From positions 1 to 64,000 of the forward strand of contig NZ_FNEI01000003.1 of the NCBI RefSeq assembly GCF_900099975.1: 64,000 nt of DNA, read 5' to 3'. The position numbers were made by a program, and so were the translations under genes. The notes below the pieces were generated by a model. That model saw only the letters and a list, made by a program, of their open reading frames with translations. It searched no databases and had not been told where the DNA came from. Below are positions 1 to 7,295 of this stretch, in pieces; the first letter of the stretch is position 1; each line of letters starts with the position of its first letter. This DNA comes from Arthrobacter cupressi (GTDB lineage Bacteria; Actinomycetota; Actinomycetes; Actinomycetales; Micrococcaceae).

Positions 1-49
1 TGGTACTGCACCCGGGAGGGTGTGGGAGAGTAGGACACCGCCGGACAAC
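1..49 (+). rRNA. rrf: 5S ribosomal RNA, 3' end (partial)
   Basis: The first bases contain GGTGTGGGAGAGTAGGACACC, shown here as the short core GTGTGGGAGAGTAGGACACC, the conserved 3' half of actinobacterial 5S rRNA, ending in a CCGCCGGACA tail. The 5' part lies outside the window. A strong hairpin terminator follows within 15 bases, as expected at the end of an rRNA operon. The exact 3' end is estimated to within a few bases. Confidence 0.85.
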
Positions 50-61
50 CATTCACAGGTC

Positions 62-91
62 GAGGCCCCCGAACACACGTCCGGGGGCCTC
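62..91 (+). terminator. rRNA operon terminator hairpin
   Basis: A perfect 10-bp stem (GAGGCCCCCG / CGGGGGCCTC) closes a 10-base loop and is followed by CCTCATTTAA. Its place right after the 5S rRNA end makes it the rrn operon terminator. Confidence 0.85.
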
Positions 92-345
92 CCTCATTTA
101 ACAACACCACGGCAAGACGACCCGCCGGCCGGGTCACCCACAGTCCCCCTCCGGGAAGGCGGGGCAGCCGCGTTCAGTCCGCCGAACCCGGCAAAAACCC
201 CGGAAATCCAGTGAATTTGGTCAAAAAAGCGCGGAAACACGCGGAATTTGCTGGCCGTGTCCGCCCAAGCTGGTAAGTTTTCGAACAGTGGCTCGTGCGC
301 ACACCGCGCGTGAGCTCGAGACTCGTACAGTCCAGGAGGACAACA

Positions 346-630
346 ATGGCTAAGAACCGTAGCGAACTGGTTGCAGAGGTTGCTGGCAAGGCTGGCACCA
401 GCCAGGCTGCCGTCAACGGCGTGCTCGACGCCCTCTTCGAGGTCTTCGAGGCTTCTGTCGCCGCCGGCGAGAAGATCACCATCCCGGGCTGGCTCGCCAT
501 CGAGCGCACCGACCGCGCCGCACGCACCGGCCGCAACCCGCAGACCGGCGAAACCATCCAGATTGCAGCAGGCCACAGCGTCAAGCTGACCGCCGGCTCC
601 AAGCTGAAGGCAGCTGTCGCCAAGAAGTAA
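346..630 (+). CDS. hup: HU family DNA-binding protein
   Basis: A 94-residue histone-like protein that bends and compacts DNA as a dimer. The family signature GRNPQTGE is at residues 62-69, with the intercalating proline at 65 on the beta-arm, and length is normal for HU. The ATG at 346 is chosen because AGGAGG lies just upstream (335-340) and the protein then begins MAKNRSELV like other HU proteins; the in-frame codons upstream are not conserved-looking. There is no lysine/alanine-rich C-terminal tail of the mycobacterial HupB type. It stands alone between the rRNA operon and the copper/oxidase assembly operon and has its own downstream hairpin. Confidence 0.95.
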   Translation: MAKNRSELVAEVAGKAGTSQAAVNGVLDALFEVFEASVAAGEKITIPGWLAIERTDRAARTGRNPQTGETIQIAAGHSVKLTAGSKLKAAVAKK

Positions 631-650
631 GGCACTTCGGCGAACGCCTC

Positions 651-681
651 GAAGGCGGCAGGCCCCTGGCCTGCCGCCTTC
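651..681 (+). terminator. hairpin after HU gene
   Basis: A 14-bp perfect stem (GAAGGCGGCAGGCC paired with its complement at 668-681) closes a 3-base loop, 20 bases after the HU stop codon. No clear T tract follows, so it may act as a terminator or mRNA-stabilising structure. Confidence 0.65.
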
Positions 682-758
682 CGCACTTAACGCTCTCCAC
701 GTGCCCGGCCGCCGGGCGCCGATTCGCGGCCTCGGCAGCCTTGGCGGACAATGGATAG

Positions 759-2939
759 GTGCCACAAGCAAGAACCTCCGCCACAGCCCCCCAGCCCGCT
801 CCCAAGGCAGCGGCAGGTGCGGGGACGGCACAAGGCATCAGCCTCCCATGGCAGCTTGCCGGCATCGGCGTGCTGCTGCTCGCCCTGGCCGGCGCCCTGC
901 TCTTCTCGGGGGCTGCCGGAGCACGGCAGGTCTCCGACCCCGGCGCCCTGGTCCGGTGGGGCCTGCCGGTCAGCAAGGCGATCCACAACGTGGCGCTGGC
1001 CACGGTGGTCGGCGGGCTGATCTTCGCCGTCGGCATCCTCCCGCGCCACCTTCCCGGGCACCGCAGCAAGGAGACTGAGGCGCCGGAGCATCCGGCCTTC
1101 ACCCGGGCTCTGGCCGTTGCGGCGGCCGCGGGCGCTGTCTGGACCCTTTCCGCCGTCGCGGTTCTGGTGTTCAGCTACGCGGACATCGCGGGGCAGGGCA
1201 TTTCGGGCGACGCCGAGTTCACGCGTTCGCTCGTCTACTTCATGACCGATATCGAGACCGGCAAGGCCTGGCTTGCGGTCACCATCATCGCCGCGGTAGT
1301 CACCACCATCCTCTTTGGCGTCCGCTCCCTGGCGGGACTTGCCTGCACCCTGGTCCTGGCGCTGTGCGGGCTGGTGCCGACCGCGCTGATCGGGCACTCC
1401 TCAAGCTCCAGCGACCACGGCGGCGCCATCAACTCCCTCGGCCTGCACCTGGTGGGCGTCTCCACCTGGGTGGGCGGCATCATCATGCTCGCAGTCCTCT
1501 CGGGCATCCTGGCCGGCAAAGCCTCCGGCGGCAAGGACGCCACCGAACAGACGCTCCGCCGTTTCTCGGGCCTGGCCGGCTTCGCATTCTTCCTGGTCTT
1601 CGCCTCCGGCGTCATTAACGCCAGCATCCGGGTGACCACCTTTCAGGTACTCACCGGCTCCGCCTACGGCCAGCTGATCCTGGCCAAGGCCTTCGCCACG
1701 CTGCTCCTGGGCGGCATCGGCTTCATGCACCGCCGCTGGGTCATCCCGCAGCTGGGCCGGGGCGGCATGTCCGCCCGCCGGGTGCTCTGGCAGCTGGTCC
1801 TTGTTGAGCTGCTGGTGATGGGCGCGACGTCGGGACTCGCCGTGGCACTGGGCCGTTCGGCACCGCCGGAACCGACCACGTACGCGCCGGACGCGTCGCC
1901 GTCGTTCATCCTCTCCGGCTACGAACTGCCCCCGGAACTGACCCCCGAACGCATGCTCAGCGAATGGCGCTTCGACTGGATCTGGGTGACCGTGGCCGTC
2001 TTCGCCGCGGTGGCCTATCTCCTGGGCGTGGCCAAGCTGCGCCGGCGGGGAGATTCCTGGCCATGGCTGCGCACCGTGGTGTGGCTCGTGGGCCTGGCGG
2101 TCCTGACCTACATCACCTCCGGGCCGCTGGCCGTCTACGGCATGGTGCTGTTCTCCATGCACATGGTGGACCACATGGCCCTGACCATGGTGGCGCCGCT
2201 GTTCCTGGTGCTCGGCTCACCCGTCACCCTGGCGCTGCGTGCGCTGCCCGCACGCGGCGAAGGAAGCCGCGGGGACGGTTCCCGGGGCCTGCGGGAGTGG
2301 CTGCTGGTGTTCGTGCACTCGAAGTTCTCCCAGCTGGTGACGCACCCGCTGTTCGCCGCCGCGAACTTCGCCGGGTCGATCGTCATCTTCTACCACTCGG
2401 ATGCCTTCGGCTGGGCCATGCGCGAACACGTGGGCCACGAGCTGATGAACCTGCACTTCCTGCTCACCGGGTACATCTTCGTGCTGACCATGATCGGCAC
2501 GGACCCGCTGCCGCGCCGCGCACCGTACCCGATGCGGCTCCTGCTGCTCCTGGCCACGATGGGCTTCCACGCCTTCTTCGGCGTCTCCATCATGGGCGGC
2601 ACAGGCCTGCTCGCCGCGGACTACTTCGGCAACCTCGGACGCACCTGGGGCGGTTCGGCGATCGCGGACCAGCAACTGGGCGGCGCCGTGGCCTGGGGGA
2701 TCGGCGAGGTGCCCACGCTCCTGGTGGCGATCGGCGTCGCGGTTATGTGGTCCCGGTCAGACGAACGCGAGACCCGGCGGAGGGACCGCGCGGCCGAGCG
2801 GAATAACGACGCCGAACTCAACGCTTACAACGACATGTTTGCCCGGCTCGCGGACCGCGACGCCAAGCTTGCACAAACCGAACACGCACCACGGCCCGCG
2901 AAGCAGGCCGACCCCGACACAAAGCTGGAAGGACGCTGA
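759..2939 (+). CDS. CopD-CtaG fusion membrane protein (copper transport / cytochrome oxidase assembly)
   Basis: A 726-residue polytopic membrane protein. The N-terminal half (to about residue 370) has the many hydrophobic segments and histidines of the CopD copper-resistance family; the C-terminal half (about 400-680) matches the CtaG cytochrome c oxidase assembly family, with His-containing helices such as MHMVDHMALTMVAPLFL and MREHVGHELMNLHFLL. This fused architecture is common in Actinobacteria and is thought to deliver copper to aa3/caa3 oxidase (family knowledge). The GTG start at 759 precedes a Pro/Ala-rich cytoplasmic lead. The charged soluble tail after residue 680 is rich in Asp, Arg and Lys. 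The stop codon overlaps the ATG of the next gene (TGATG), so the two are translationally coupled. Confidence 0.88.
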   Translation: MPQARTSATAPQPAPKAAAGAGTAQGISLPWQLAGIGVLLLALAGALLFSGAAGARQVSDPGALVRWGLPVSKAIHNVALATVVGGLIFAVGILPRHLPGHRSKETEAPEHPAFTRALAVAAAAGAVWTLSAVAVLVFSYADIAGQGISGDAEFTRSLVYFMTDIETGKAWLAVTIIAAVVTTILFGVRSLAGLACTLVLALCGLVPTALIGHSSSSSDHGGAINSLGLHLVGVSTWVGGIIMLAVLSGILAGKASGGKDATEQTLRRFSGLAGFAFFLVFASGVINASIRVTTFQVLTGSAYGQLILAKAFATLLLGGIGFMHRRWVIPQLGRGGMSARRVLWQLVLVELLVMGATSGLAVALGRSAPPEPTTYAPDASPSFILSGYELPPELTPERMLSEWRFDWIWVTVAVFAAVAYLLGVAKLRRRGDSWPWLRTVVWLVGLAVLTYITSGPLAVYGMVLFSMHMVDHMALTMVAPLFLVLGSPVTLALRALPARGEGSRGDGSRGLREWLLVFVHSKFSQLVTHPLFAAANFAGSIVIFYHSDAFGWAMREHVGHELMNLHFLLTGYIFVLTMIGTDPLPRRAPYPMRLLLLLATMGFHAFFGVSIMGGTGLLAADYFGNLGRTWGGSAIADQQLGGAVAWGIGEVPTLLVAIGVAVMWSRSDERETRRRDRAAERNNDAELNAYNDMFARLADRDAKLAQTEHAPRPAKQADPDTKLEGR

Positions 2940-4918
2940 TGAGCGAATCCGTACGCACCCAACACCGGGTCCGGGCCTCCGAACTGGTGGGTCGCGGCTG
3001 GCTCAACACCGGCGGCAAGAACCTGGACCTGGAAGCCCTGCGCGGCAAGATCGTGCTGCTGGACTTCTGGACGTTCTGCTGCATCAACTGCCTCCACGTG
3101 TTGGACGAGCTGCGCCCGCTCGAAGAGAAGTACTCGGACGTGCTGGTGACCGTGGGCGTGCACTCGCCCAAGTTCGAGCACGAGGCCGATCCCGTGGCCC
3201 TCGCCGCGGCCGTGGAGCGCTACGAAATCCATCACCCCGTGCTGGACGACCCGGAGCTCGCCACTTGGAAGGCCTACACCGCCCGTGCCTGGCCGACTCT
3301 GGTGGTCGTGGACCCCGAGGGCTACATCGTGGCGCACCTGTCCGGTGAGGGCCACTCCGGCGGTCTCGCCGTGCTGCTGGAGGAACTCGTTACCGAACAC
3401 GAGGCCAAGGGCACCCTGCACCGCGGCGACGGCCCGTACGTGGCGCCGGTTCCGACGTCGGGCACGCTGCGCTTCCCGGGCAAGGCCACGGCGCTGGAGA
3501 ACGGCAACTACCTGGTGGTCGACTCCGGCCACCACCGCCTGGTGGAGCTGCGCCCCGACCTTGAGACCGTGGAGCGCGTCATCGGTTCCGGCACCAAGGG
3601 CTACCTGGATGGCCAGGCCGAGCTCGCCCAGTTCAACGAGCCGCAGGGTGTGGCTGTGCTGCCCTCCGAGCTTGCCTGGAAGCTCGGCTATGACGCGGTC
3701 GTTGCCGACACTGTGAACCACCGCCTGCGCGGTGTCACCCTGAGTTCCGGTTACGTGCAGACCGTGGCCGGCAACGGCATCCAGCGGCTGCTCGACGCCG
3801 GCCCCGCCCGGGTGAGTGCCACCGGTGCCGCCGAATGGGCTTCCCCCGCCCACCACGAGGGTCCGGCCGATTTCGCCGGCGACGCCGTGGACGTGGGCGT
3901 GCTGGGCCTCGGCACCGGGGTTTCGCTGTCCTCGCCGTGGGACGTGGTGTGGAGCGACAAGCTGCAGCGCGTGGTCGTCGCCATGGCCGGCACGCACCAG
4001 ATCTTCGCGTTCGAGCCGGTTTCCGGTGAGGTGTCCATCCTTGCCGGCTCGGGCCTGGAAGGACTCCTGGACGGTCCCGCCGAGGAAGCCTGGTTCGCCC
4101 AGCCTTCCGGCCTGTCCATCGACTCCGCCGGGGACATCTGGGTGGCCGACTCCGAAACCTCCGCGCTGCGCCGGCTGGTGCTCGGGGAGTCGGGCGGCGT
4201 GACCGTGGAATCCGCCATCGGCAAGGGCCTGTTCGACTTCGGCTTCCGTGACGGCGAGGCCGGCGAAGCCCGCCTCCAGCACCCGCTGGGCGTCACCGTC
4301 CTGCCCGACGGCTCCGTGGCCATCGCCGACACCTACAACGGTGCCGTGCGCCGCTACGACCCCGCGGCGAAGACCGTGTCCACCCTGGCACGCGGCCTCG
4401 CAGAGCCGAGCGACGTCGTCGTGGTCCATCCCGACGGCGGCGAGCCGCTCCTGGTGGTGGTGGAATCCAACAAGCACCAGCTGGTCCTGGTCCCGATTCC
4501 CAAGGAAGCCCAGCAGGTGGACGAGGGTGCCTCGCAGACCCAGCGGCCCAAGAGCCCGGTGGCCCCCGGCAACCTCGAACTCACGGTTCGCTTCACCGCG
4601 CCCACCGGACAGAAGCTGGACGACCGTTGGGGCGATCCCACGCAGCTGAAGATCTCCTCCACCCCGCCGGAGCTGCTGGTATCCGGCGGCGGCACCTCCG
4701 TGGGCCTGCTGCGCACGCTGGAGCTGTCCTCCGAGGTGGCCGAGGGTGTCCTGCACATCACGGCGCGCGCCGCGGCCTGCGACGGCCCCGAGACCGAGGA
4801 CGGCGAAATCCCGGACCACGCCGCTTGCCACCTATACCAGCAGGACTGGGGCATCCCGGTGGTCCTGCAGGCCGACGGCGACACGGACCTGGTGCTGGAC
4901 CTGCGCGGAATGGACTGA
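2939..4918 (+). CDS. thioredoxin-like domain with NHL-repeat propeller
   Basis: A 659-residue two-domain protein. Residues ~20-160 form a TlpA/thioredoxin-like domain with the redox motif C48-I-N-C51 inside FWTFCCINC. Residues ~170-560 carry NHL-type beta-propeller repeats (GYLDGQAELAQFNEPQGVAV, GLLDGPAEEAWFAQPSGLSI, FGFRDGEAGEARLQHPLGV), each with the D-G-x-A-x-x-x-x-F-x-x-P pattern. The C-terminal ~100 residues form a beta-rich module. No signal peptide is visible, so it appears cytoplasmic. It is relative to human NHLRC2-like proteins. Start overlaps the stop of the CopD-CtaG gene, suggesting joint expression, possibly for thiol/copper handling during oxidase assembly (inference). Confidence 0.88.
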   Translation: MSESVRTQHRVRASELVGRGWLNTGGKNLDLEALRGKIVLLDFWTFCCINCLHVLDELRPLEEKYSDVLVTVGVHSPKFEHEADPVALAAAVERYEIHHPVLDDPELATWKAYTARAWPTLVVVDPEGYIVAHLSGEGHSGGLAVLLEELVTEHEAKGTLHRGDGPYVAPVPTSGTLRFPGKATALENGNYLVVDSGHHRLVELRPDLETVERVIGSGTKGYLDGQAELAQFNEPQGVAVLPSELAWKLGYDAVVADTVNHRLRGVTLSSGYVQTVAGNGIQRLLDAGPARVSATGAAEWASPAHHEGPADFAGDAVDVGVLGLGTGVSLSSPWDVVWSDKLQRVVVAMAGTHQIFAFEPVSGEVSILAGSGLEGLLDGPAEEAWFAQPSGLSIDSAGDIWVADSETSALRRLVLGESGGVTVESAIGKGLFDFGFRDGEAGEARLQHPLGVTVLPDGSVAIADTYNGAVRRYDPAAKTVSTLARGLAEPSDVVVVHPDGGEPLLVVVESNKHQLVLVPIPKEAQQVDEGASQTQRPKSPVAPGNLELTVRFTAPTGQKLDDRWGDPTQLKISSTPPELLVSGGGTSVGLLRTLELSSEVAEGVLHITARAAACDGPETEDGEIPDHAACHLYQQDWGIPVVLQADGDTDLVLDLRGMD

Positions 4919-4930
4919 GCGGCTCTAGCG

Positions 4931-4945
4931 TGACTGGAGTGGCCC
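4931..4945 (+). repeat. short repeat TGACTGGAGTGGCCC
   Basis: This 15-mer matches TGACTGAAGTAGCCC at 5918-5932 in 13 of 15 positions, and the reverse-complement copy at 5994-6008. The copies bracket the DUF559 gene. The first copy runs into the terminator stem at 4941. Confidence 0.5.
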
Positions 4946-4977
4946 GGTTCTTGCCCGTTGGGGGCGGGAACCGGGCC
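4941..4977 (+). terminator. terminator of CopD/thioredoxin operon
   Basis: Stem GGCCCGGTTC (4941-4950) pairs perfectly with GAACCGGGCC (4968-4977); ATTTTGC follows. It lies 22 bases after the stop codon of the thioredoxin-NHL gene. Confidence 0.8.
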
Positions 4978-5086
4978 ATTTTGCTGAAGGTCGGGTCCAA
5001 AAAGCGGGCTGGTTCAGTCGGTCAGCTTTTCCACATACGCCGGTTCTTCCCAACAGGTGGCCTCTCCCTGTGCCCACAGTGGACAA

Positions 5087-5920
5087 ATGGAGCCGACGGA
5101 AATTCTCAGGGGCGCTGGCGGTGTGGCCCCGACAAGCCTGCTTATCGCCAACGGAATCGGCAGCCCGGCCATCAGGACCGCCATACGAAACCAGCGGATC
5201 CTCCGGCTGGAGCGTGGCCTGCTGGCGCTCCCCGGGGCGGATCCTGAGTTCGTTGCTGCAAGACGGTCACGGGCCTTGCTCACGTGCATCTCCGCCGGCA
5301 AACGATACGGGCTGTGGCTGTTGCACGAACCCGCCAAGCCGCATTACTGGCACACGAACGGGAGGCGAACGGGCAATTTCGTCAGCCACCGCGCGGCGCT
5401 CGTCCAGTGGCCCTTGGACGAACCCGTTGCTGCCCTTCCGGACGTCCTTCTGCACAGCCTGCTTTGCCTGCCGGCCCTTGAGTCGCTGGTGATGGTGGAG
5501 TGCGCTGTCAACCGGGGAGACATCGAGCTTTCGTGGCTACTCGGTCACCTGCCCGGGAGGCGCTGCGGGAAAGCCCGCAATGTCCTCGCGAAGGTGGACC
5601 GGGGAGCCGACTCGCTCCTTGAAACCCTGGCGCGTGTGCTCTTCCGGGACGCCGGCATCCGGGTGGAAACGCAGGTATGGATCGACGGGATCGGCCGGGT
5701 GGATTTCCTGCTGGAAGGCTTCCTCATCGTGGAACTGGACGGCTTGGCCTTCCATCTTGATCCGCGGCAGTTCAAGAAGGACCGGCGAAGGGACAATGCC
5801 GCAGTTCTGCAGGGTTTTCTCGTCCTTAGGTACTTCTACGACGACATCGTGCATGCGCCAGACACGATGCTCGCTGAGGTGAGGGAAGTACTGCGGACGG
5901 GGTCACTGCGCCACGGCTGA
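5087..5920 (+). CDS. AbiEi-type winged helix / DUF559 nuclease-like protein
   Basis: A 277-residue protein. The N-terminal ~50 residues resemble the AbiEi antitoxin winged-helix domain (S-P-A-I-R-T-A-I-R-N-Q-R-I-L-R-L-E-R-G-L). The C-terminal ~110 residues form a DUF559/Vsr-like PD-(D/E)XK fold: ETQVWIDGIGRVDFLLEG, then IVELDGLAFH, then KKDRRRDNAAVLQGFLVLRY. The conserved D, E-x-D-G and RRR positions are intact, so catalytic potential is plausible though unproven. Start ATG 5087 is preferred; an in-frame ATG lies 30 bases upstream. Such genes are common, scattered accessory genes in Arthrobacter; no partner toxin of AbiEii type is beside it. Short repeats flank the gene. Confidence 0.75.
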   Translation: MEPTEILRGAGGVAPTSLLIANGIGSPAIRTAIRNQRILRLERGLLALPGADPEFVAARRSRALLTCISAGKRYGLWLLHEPAKPHYWHTNGRRTGNFVSHRAALVQWPLDEPVAALPDVLLHSLLCLPALESLVMVECAVNRGDIELSWLLGHLPGRRCGKARNVLAKVDRGADSLLETLARVLFRDAGIRVETQVWIDGIGRVDFLLEGFLIVELDGLAFHLDPRQFKKDRRRDNAAVLQGFLVLRYFYDDIVHAPDTMLAEVREVLRTGSLRHG

Positions 5921-6008
5921 CTGAAGTAGCCCACGTATTGCCAGGATTTTCCCGGCGCATCCAGGCTTGGCGCGGTCGACGTCCCGAAAATTGGGCCACT
6001 TCAGTCAG
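5917..6008. repeat. long-loop inverted repeat between convergent genes
   Basis: Arms at 5917-5933 and 5992-6008 (CTGACTGAAGTAGCCCA against TGGGCCACTTCAGTCAG) pair in 16 of 17 positions around a 58-base spacer. It overlaps the stop codon region of the DUF559 gene and ends just before the 3' end of the next, opposite-strand gene. It may act as a bidirectional terminator or be a relic repeat element. Confidence 0.6.
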
Positions 6009-6014
6009 CGGCGC

Positions 6015-7013
6015 TTAGTAGCTCACCTGCGGGACCACCGCGATGCTGTTCTCGCCGATGTCCAGGCGGGTGGTGAAGCTGAAGTCCTGGACCTCGTTGA
6101 GTGTGCTGACCTGGCCGGTGAACAGGTCGATCTGCTTCGCCGTCACGCGGGCCTTGCCGTCGAGCGGCGCCACGGCCCAGCCGCCGGCGAACGGTTCGAT
6201 GCTGACCTTCGGGTACTGGGTGATCTTCCAGCGGATGGTGCCCGGCTCGATGGGGCTGTTGGTCACGTGGTAGAACGGGCAGTCCGGCTGCAGGCGCTGC
6301 TGCCTGGTGGCCTCCTGGGCGCAGCTGTCCAGGTACTGCTTGACCTTCGCCGCGACGGCGTCGTTCAGGCTGTCCGTGGTCCGGGTCAGGAGGTTCAGGG
6401 GTGTCTGCCCGGAGTCGTTGCTGGTCACCGCGGTGTGGACCGGGATGGCGGTGAAGTATTCCTCGCTGAGGCTGGCCTCGTACTGGCCCGGGTAGAACAC
6501 GGCGAAGCTGTTGCGGCCCTCGGGCAGGTTCACCGGCACGCCGTTGAGGTTCGCCTCGCTGGCGTTTACCACTGTGACGTCAATGGTGGGCAGGGAGGAC
6601 GGCACGAACTCCCAGTGGCCGAAGAACAGCCATTCCGTGGCCGTGCGCTCCAGGAGGAACTCGGTGTGCTGCTGGTTGCCGTCGATCGTGTAATCGAGGG
6701 GAACCATCACGCGTTTCCCGCCGCGGGAGACCGGGGAACCGATCTTGACGTCGGAGACCTTCGAGGCCGCGGTCTGCAAGGCCGTGCCGTCCAGCATGGC
6801 AGCGTTTCCGCCCGGGACCGAGGCCTTCAGAAGGCCCAGCGCCGCGCCGCCGTCGCCCCGTTTCATGGCCGCCAAGTAATCGCGGACCGGCTGCTGCGGA
6901 CTCGCCACGGTGTTGCTCACCAGGTTGATTGCAACGATGCATGCGGCGACAGCAAGCATCAGACCGAGCAGCCATCCGGCTGCGGTCTTGACGAAGGCTT
7001 GGCTGAGCTGCAC
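6015..7013 (-). CDS. membrane-anchored protein of unknown function
   Basis: A 332-residue protein not recognised. One hydrophobic segment near the N-terminus (about residues 11-31, WLLGLMLAVAACIVAINLV) probably anchors it, with the rest outside the membrane. After it comes SNTVASPQQPVRDYLAAMKRGDGGAALGLL, the type of start seen in secreted proteins with an NTF2/DUF4878-like accumulation domain, then repeated beta-rich segments (VTVVNASEANLNGVPVNL) suggesting two or three similar extracellular folds. No catalytic motif seen. It is transcribed alone, convergent with the DUF559 gene. Confidence 0.7.
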   Translation of the reverse strand: MQLSQAFVKTAAGWLLGLMLAVAACIVAINLVSNTVASPQQPVRDYLAAMKRGDGGAALGLLKASVPGGNAAMLDGTALQTAASKVSDVKIGSPVSRGGKRVMVPLDYTIDGNQQHTEFLLERTATEWLFFGHWEFVPSSLPTIDVTVVNASEANLNGVPVNLPEGRNSFAVFYPGQYEASLSEEYFTAIPVHTAVTSNDSGQTPLNLLTRTTDSLNDAVAAKVKQYLDSCAQEATRQQRLQPDCPFYHVTNSPIEPGTIRWKITQYPKVSIEPFAGGWAVAPLDGKARVTAKQIDLFTGQVSTLNEVQDFSFTTRLDIGENSIAVVPQVSY

Positions 7014-7136
7014 GTCCCTTACGTTACCTGCCGGGCCCCCCTAAACTCCTAAACGCTGCCGGTGCGCGTGGCCGGAAAAACCGGAAAATCAAGCACCCGA
7101 CGGCGGCTGGACCGTGCCGTTGTCAGCTGACGCCGG

Positions 7137-7160
7137 GCGCCTGAACAGGCGCCTGAACAG
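7137..7160. repeat. 12-bp tandem repeat in intergenic region 7014-7295
   Basis: GCGCCTGAACAG occurs twice head to tail. The surrounding intergenic stretch of ~280 bases holds the upstream region of the unknown membrane protein and the 3' flank of the HerA-like gene; nothing else convincing is seen there. Confidence 0.5.
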
Positions 7161-7295
7161 GGGAACACGGCGGCCGCCGCAGCCGGGAACGGCGGCCCTC
7201 CGGCCCGGAGGTCAGCTGCCTGGGTGGCCGCTTAATATGAAGCCGGCGCCGGCTCCCGGGCCGCGCCAGACGCTCCGCAGCCGGGGTCCCGCCGC

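Noticed and set aside
20-214. Short plus-strand frame over the rRNA terminator
   Set aside because: It overlaps the 5S rRNA end and the terminator hairpin and is Pro-rich, not protein-like.
2825-4831. Long open frame opposite the thioredoxin-NHL gene (and many similar antisense frames)
   Set aside because: Such frames are caused by high GC at third positions; they lack ribosome sites and encode low-complexity Gly/His/Arg-rich sequence.
5087-5920. AbiE toxin-antitoxin pair
   Set aside because: Only the AbiEi-like winged helix is seen; there is no AbiEii nucleotidyltransferase next to it, and the C-terminus is nuclease-like.
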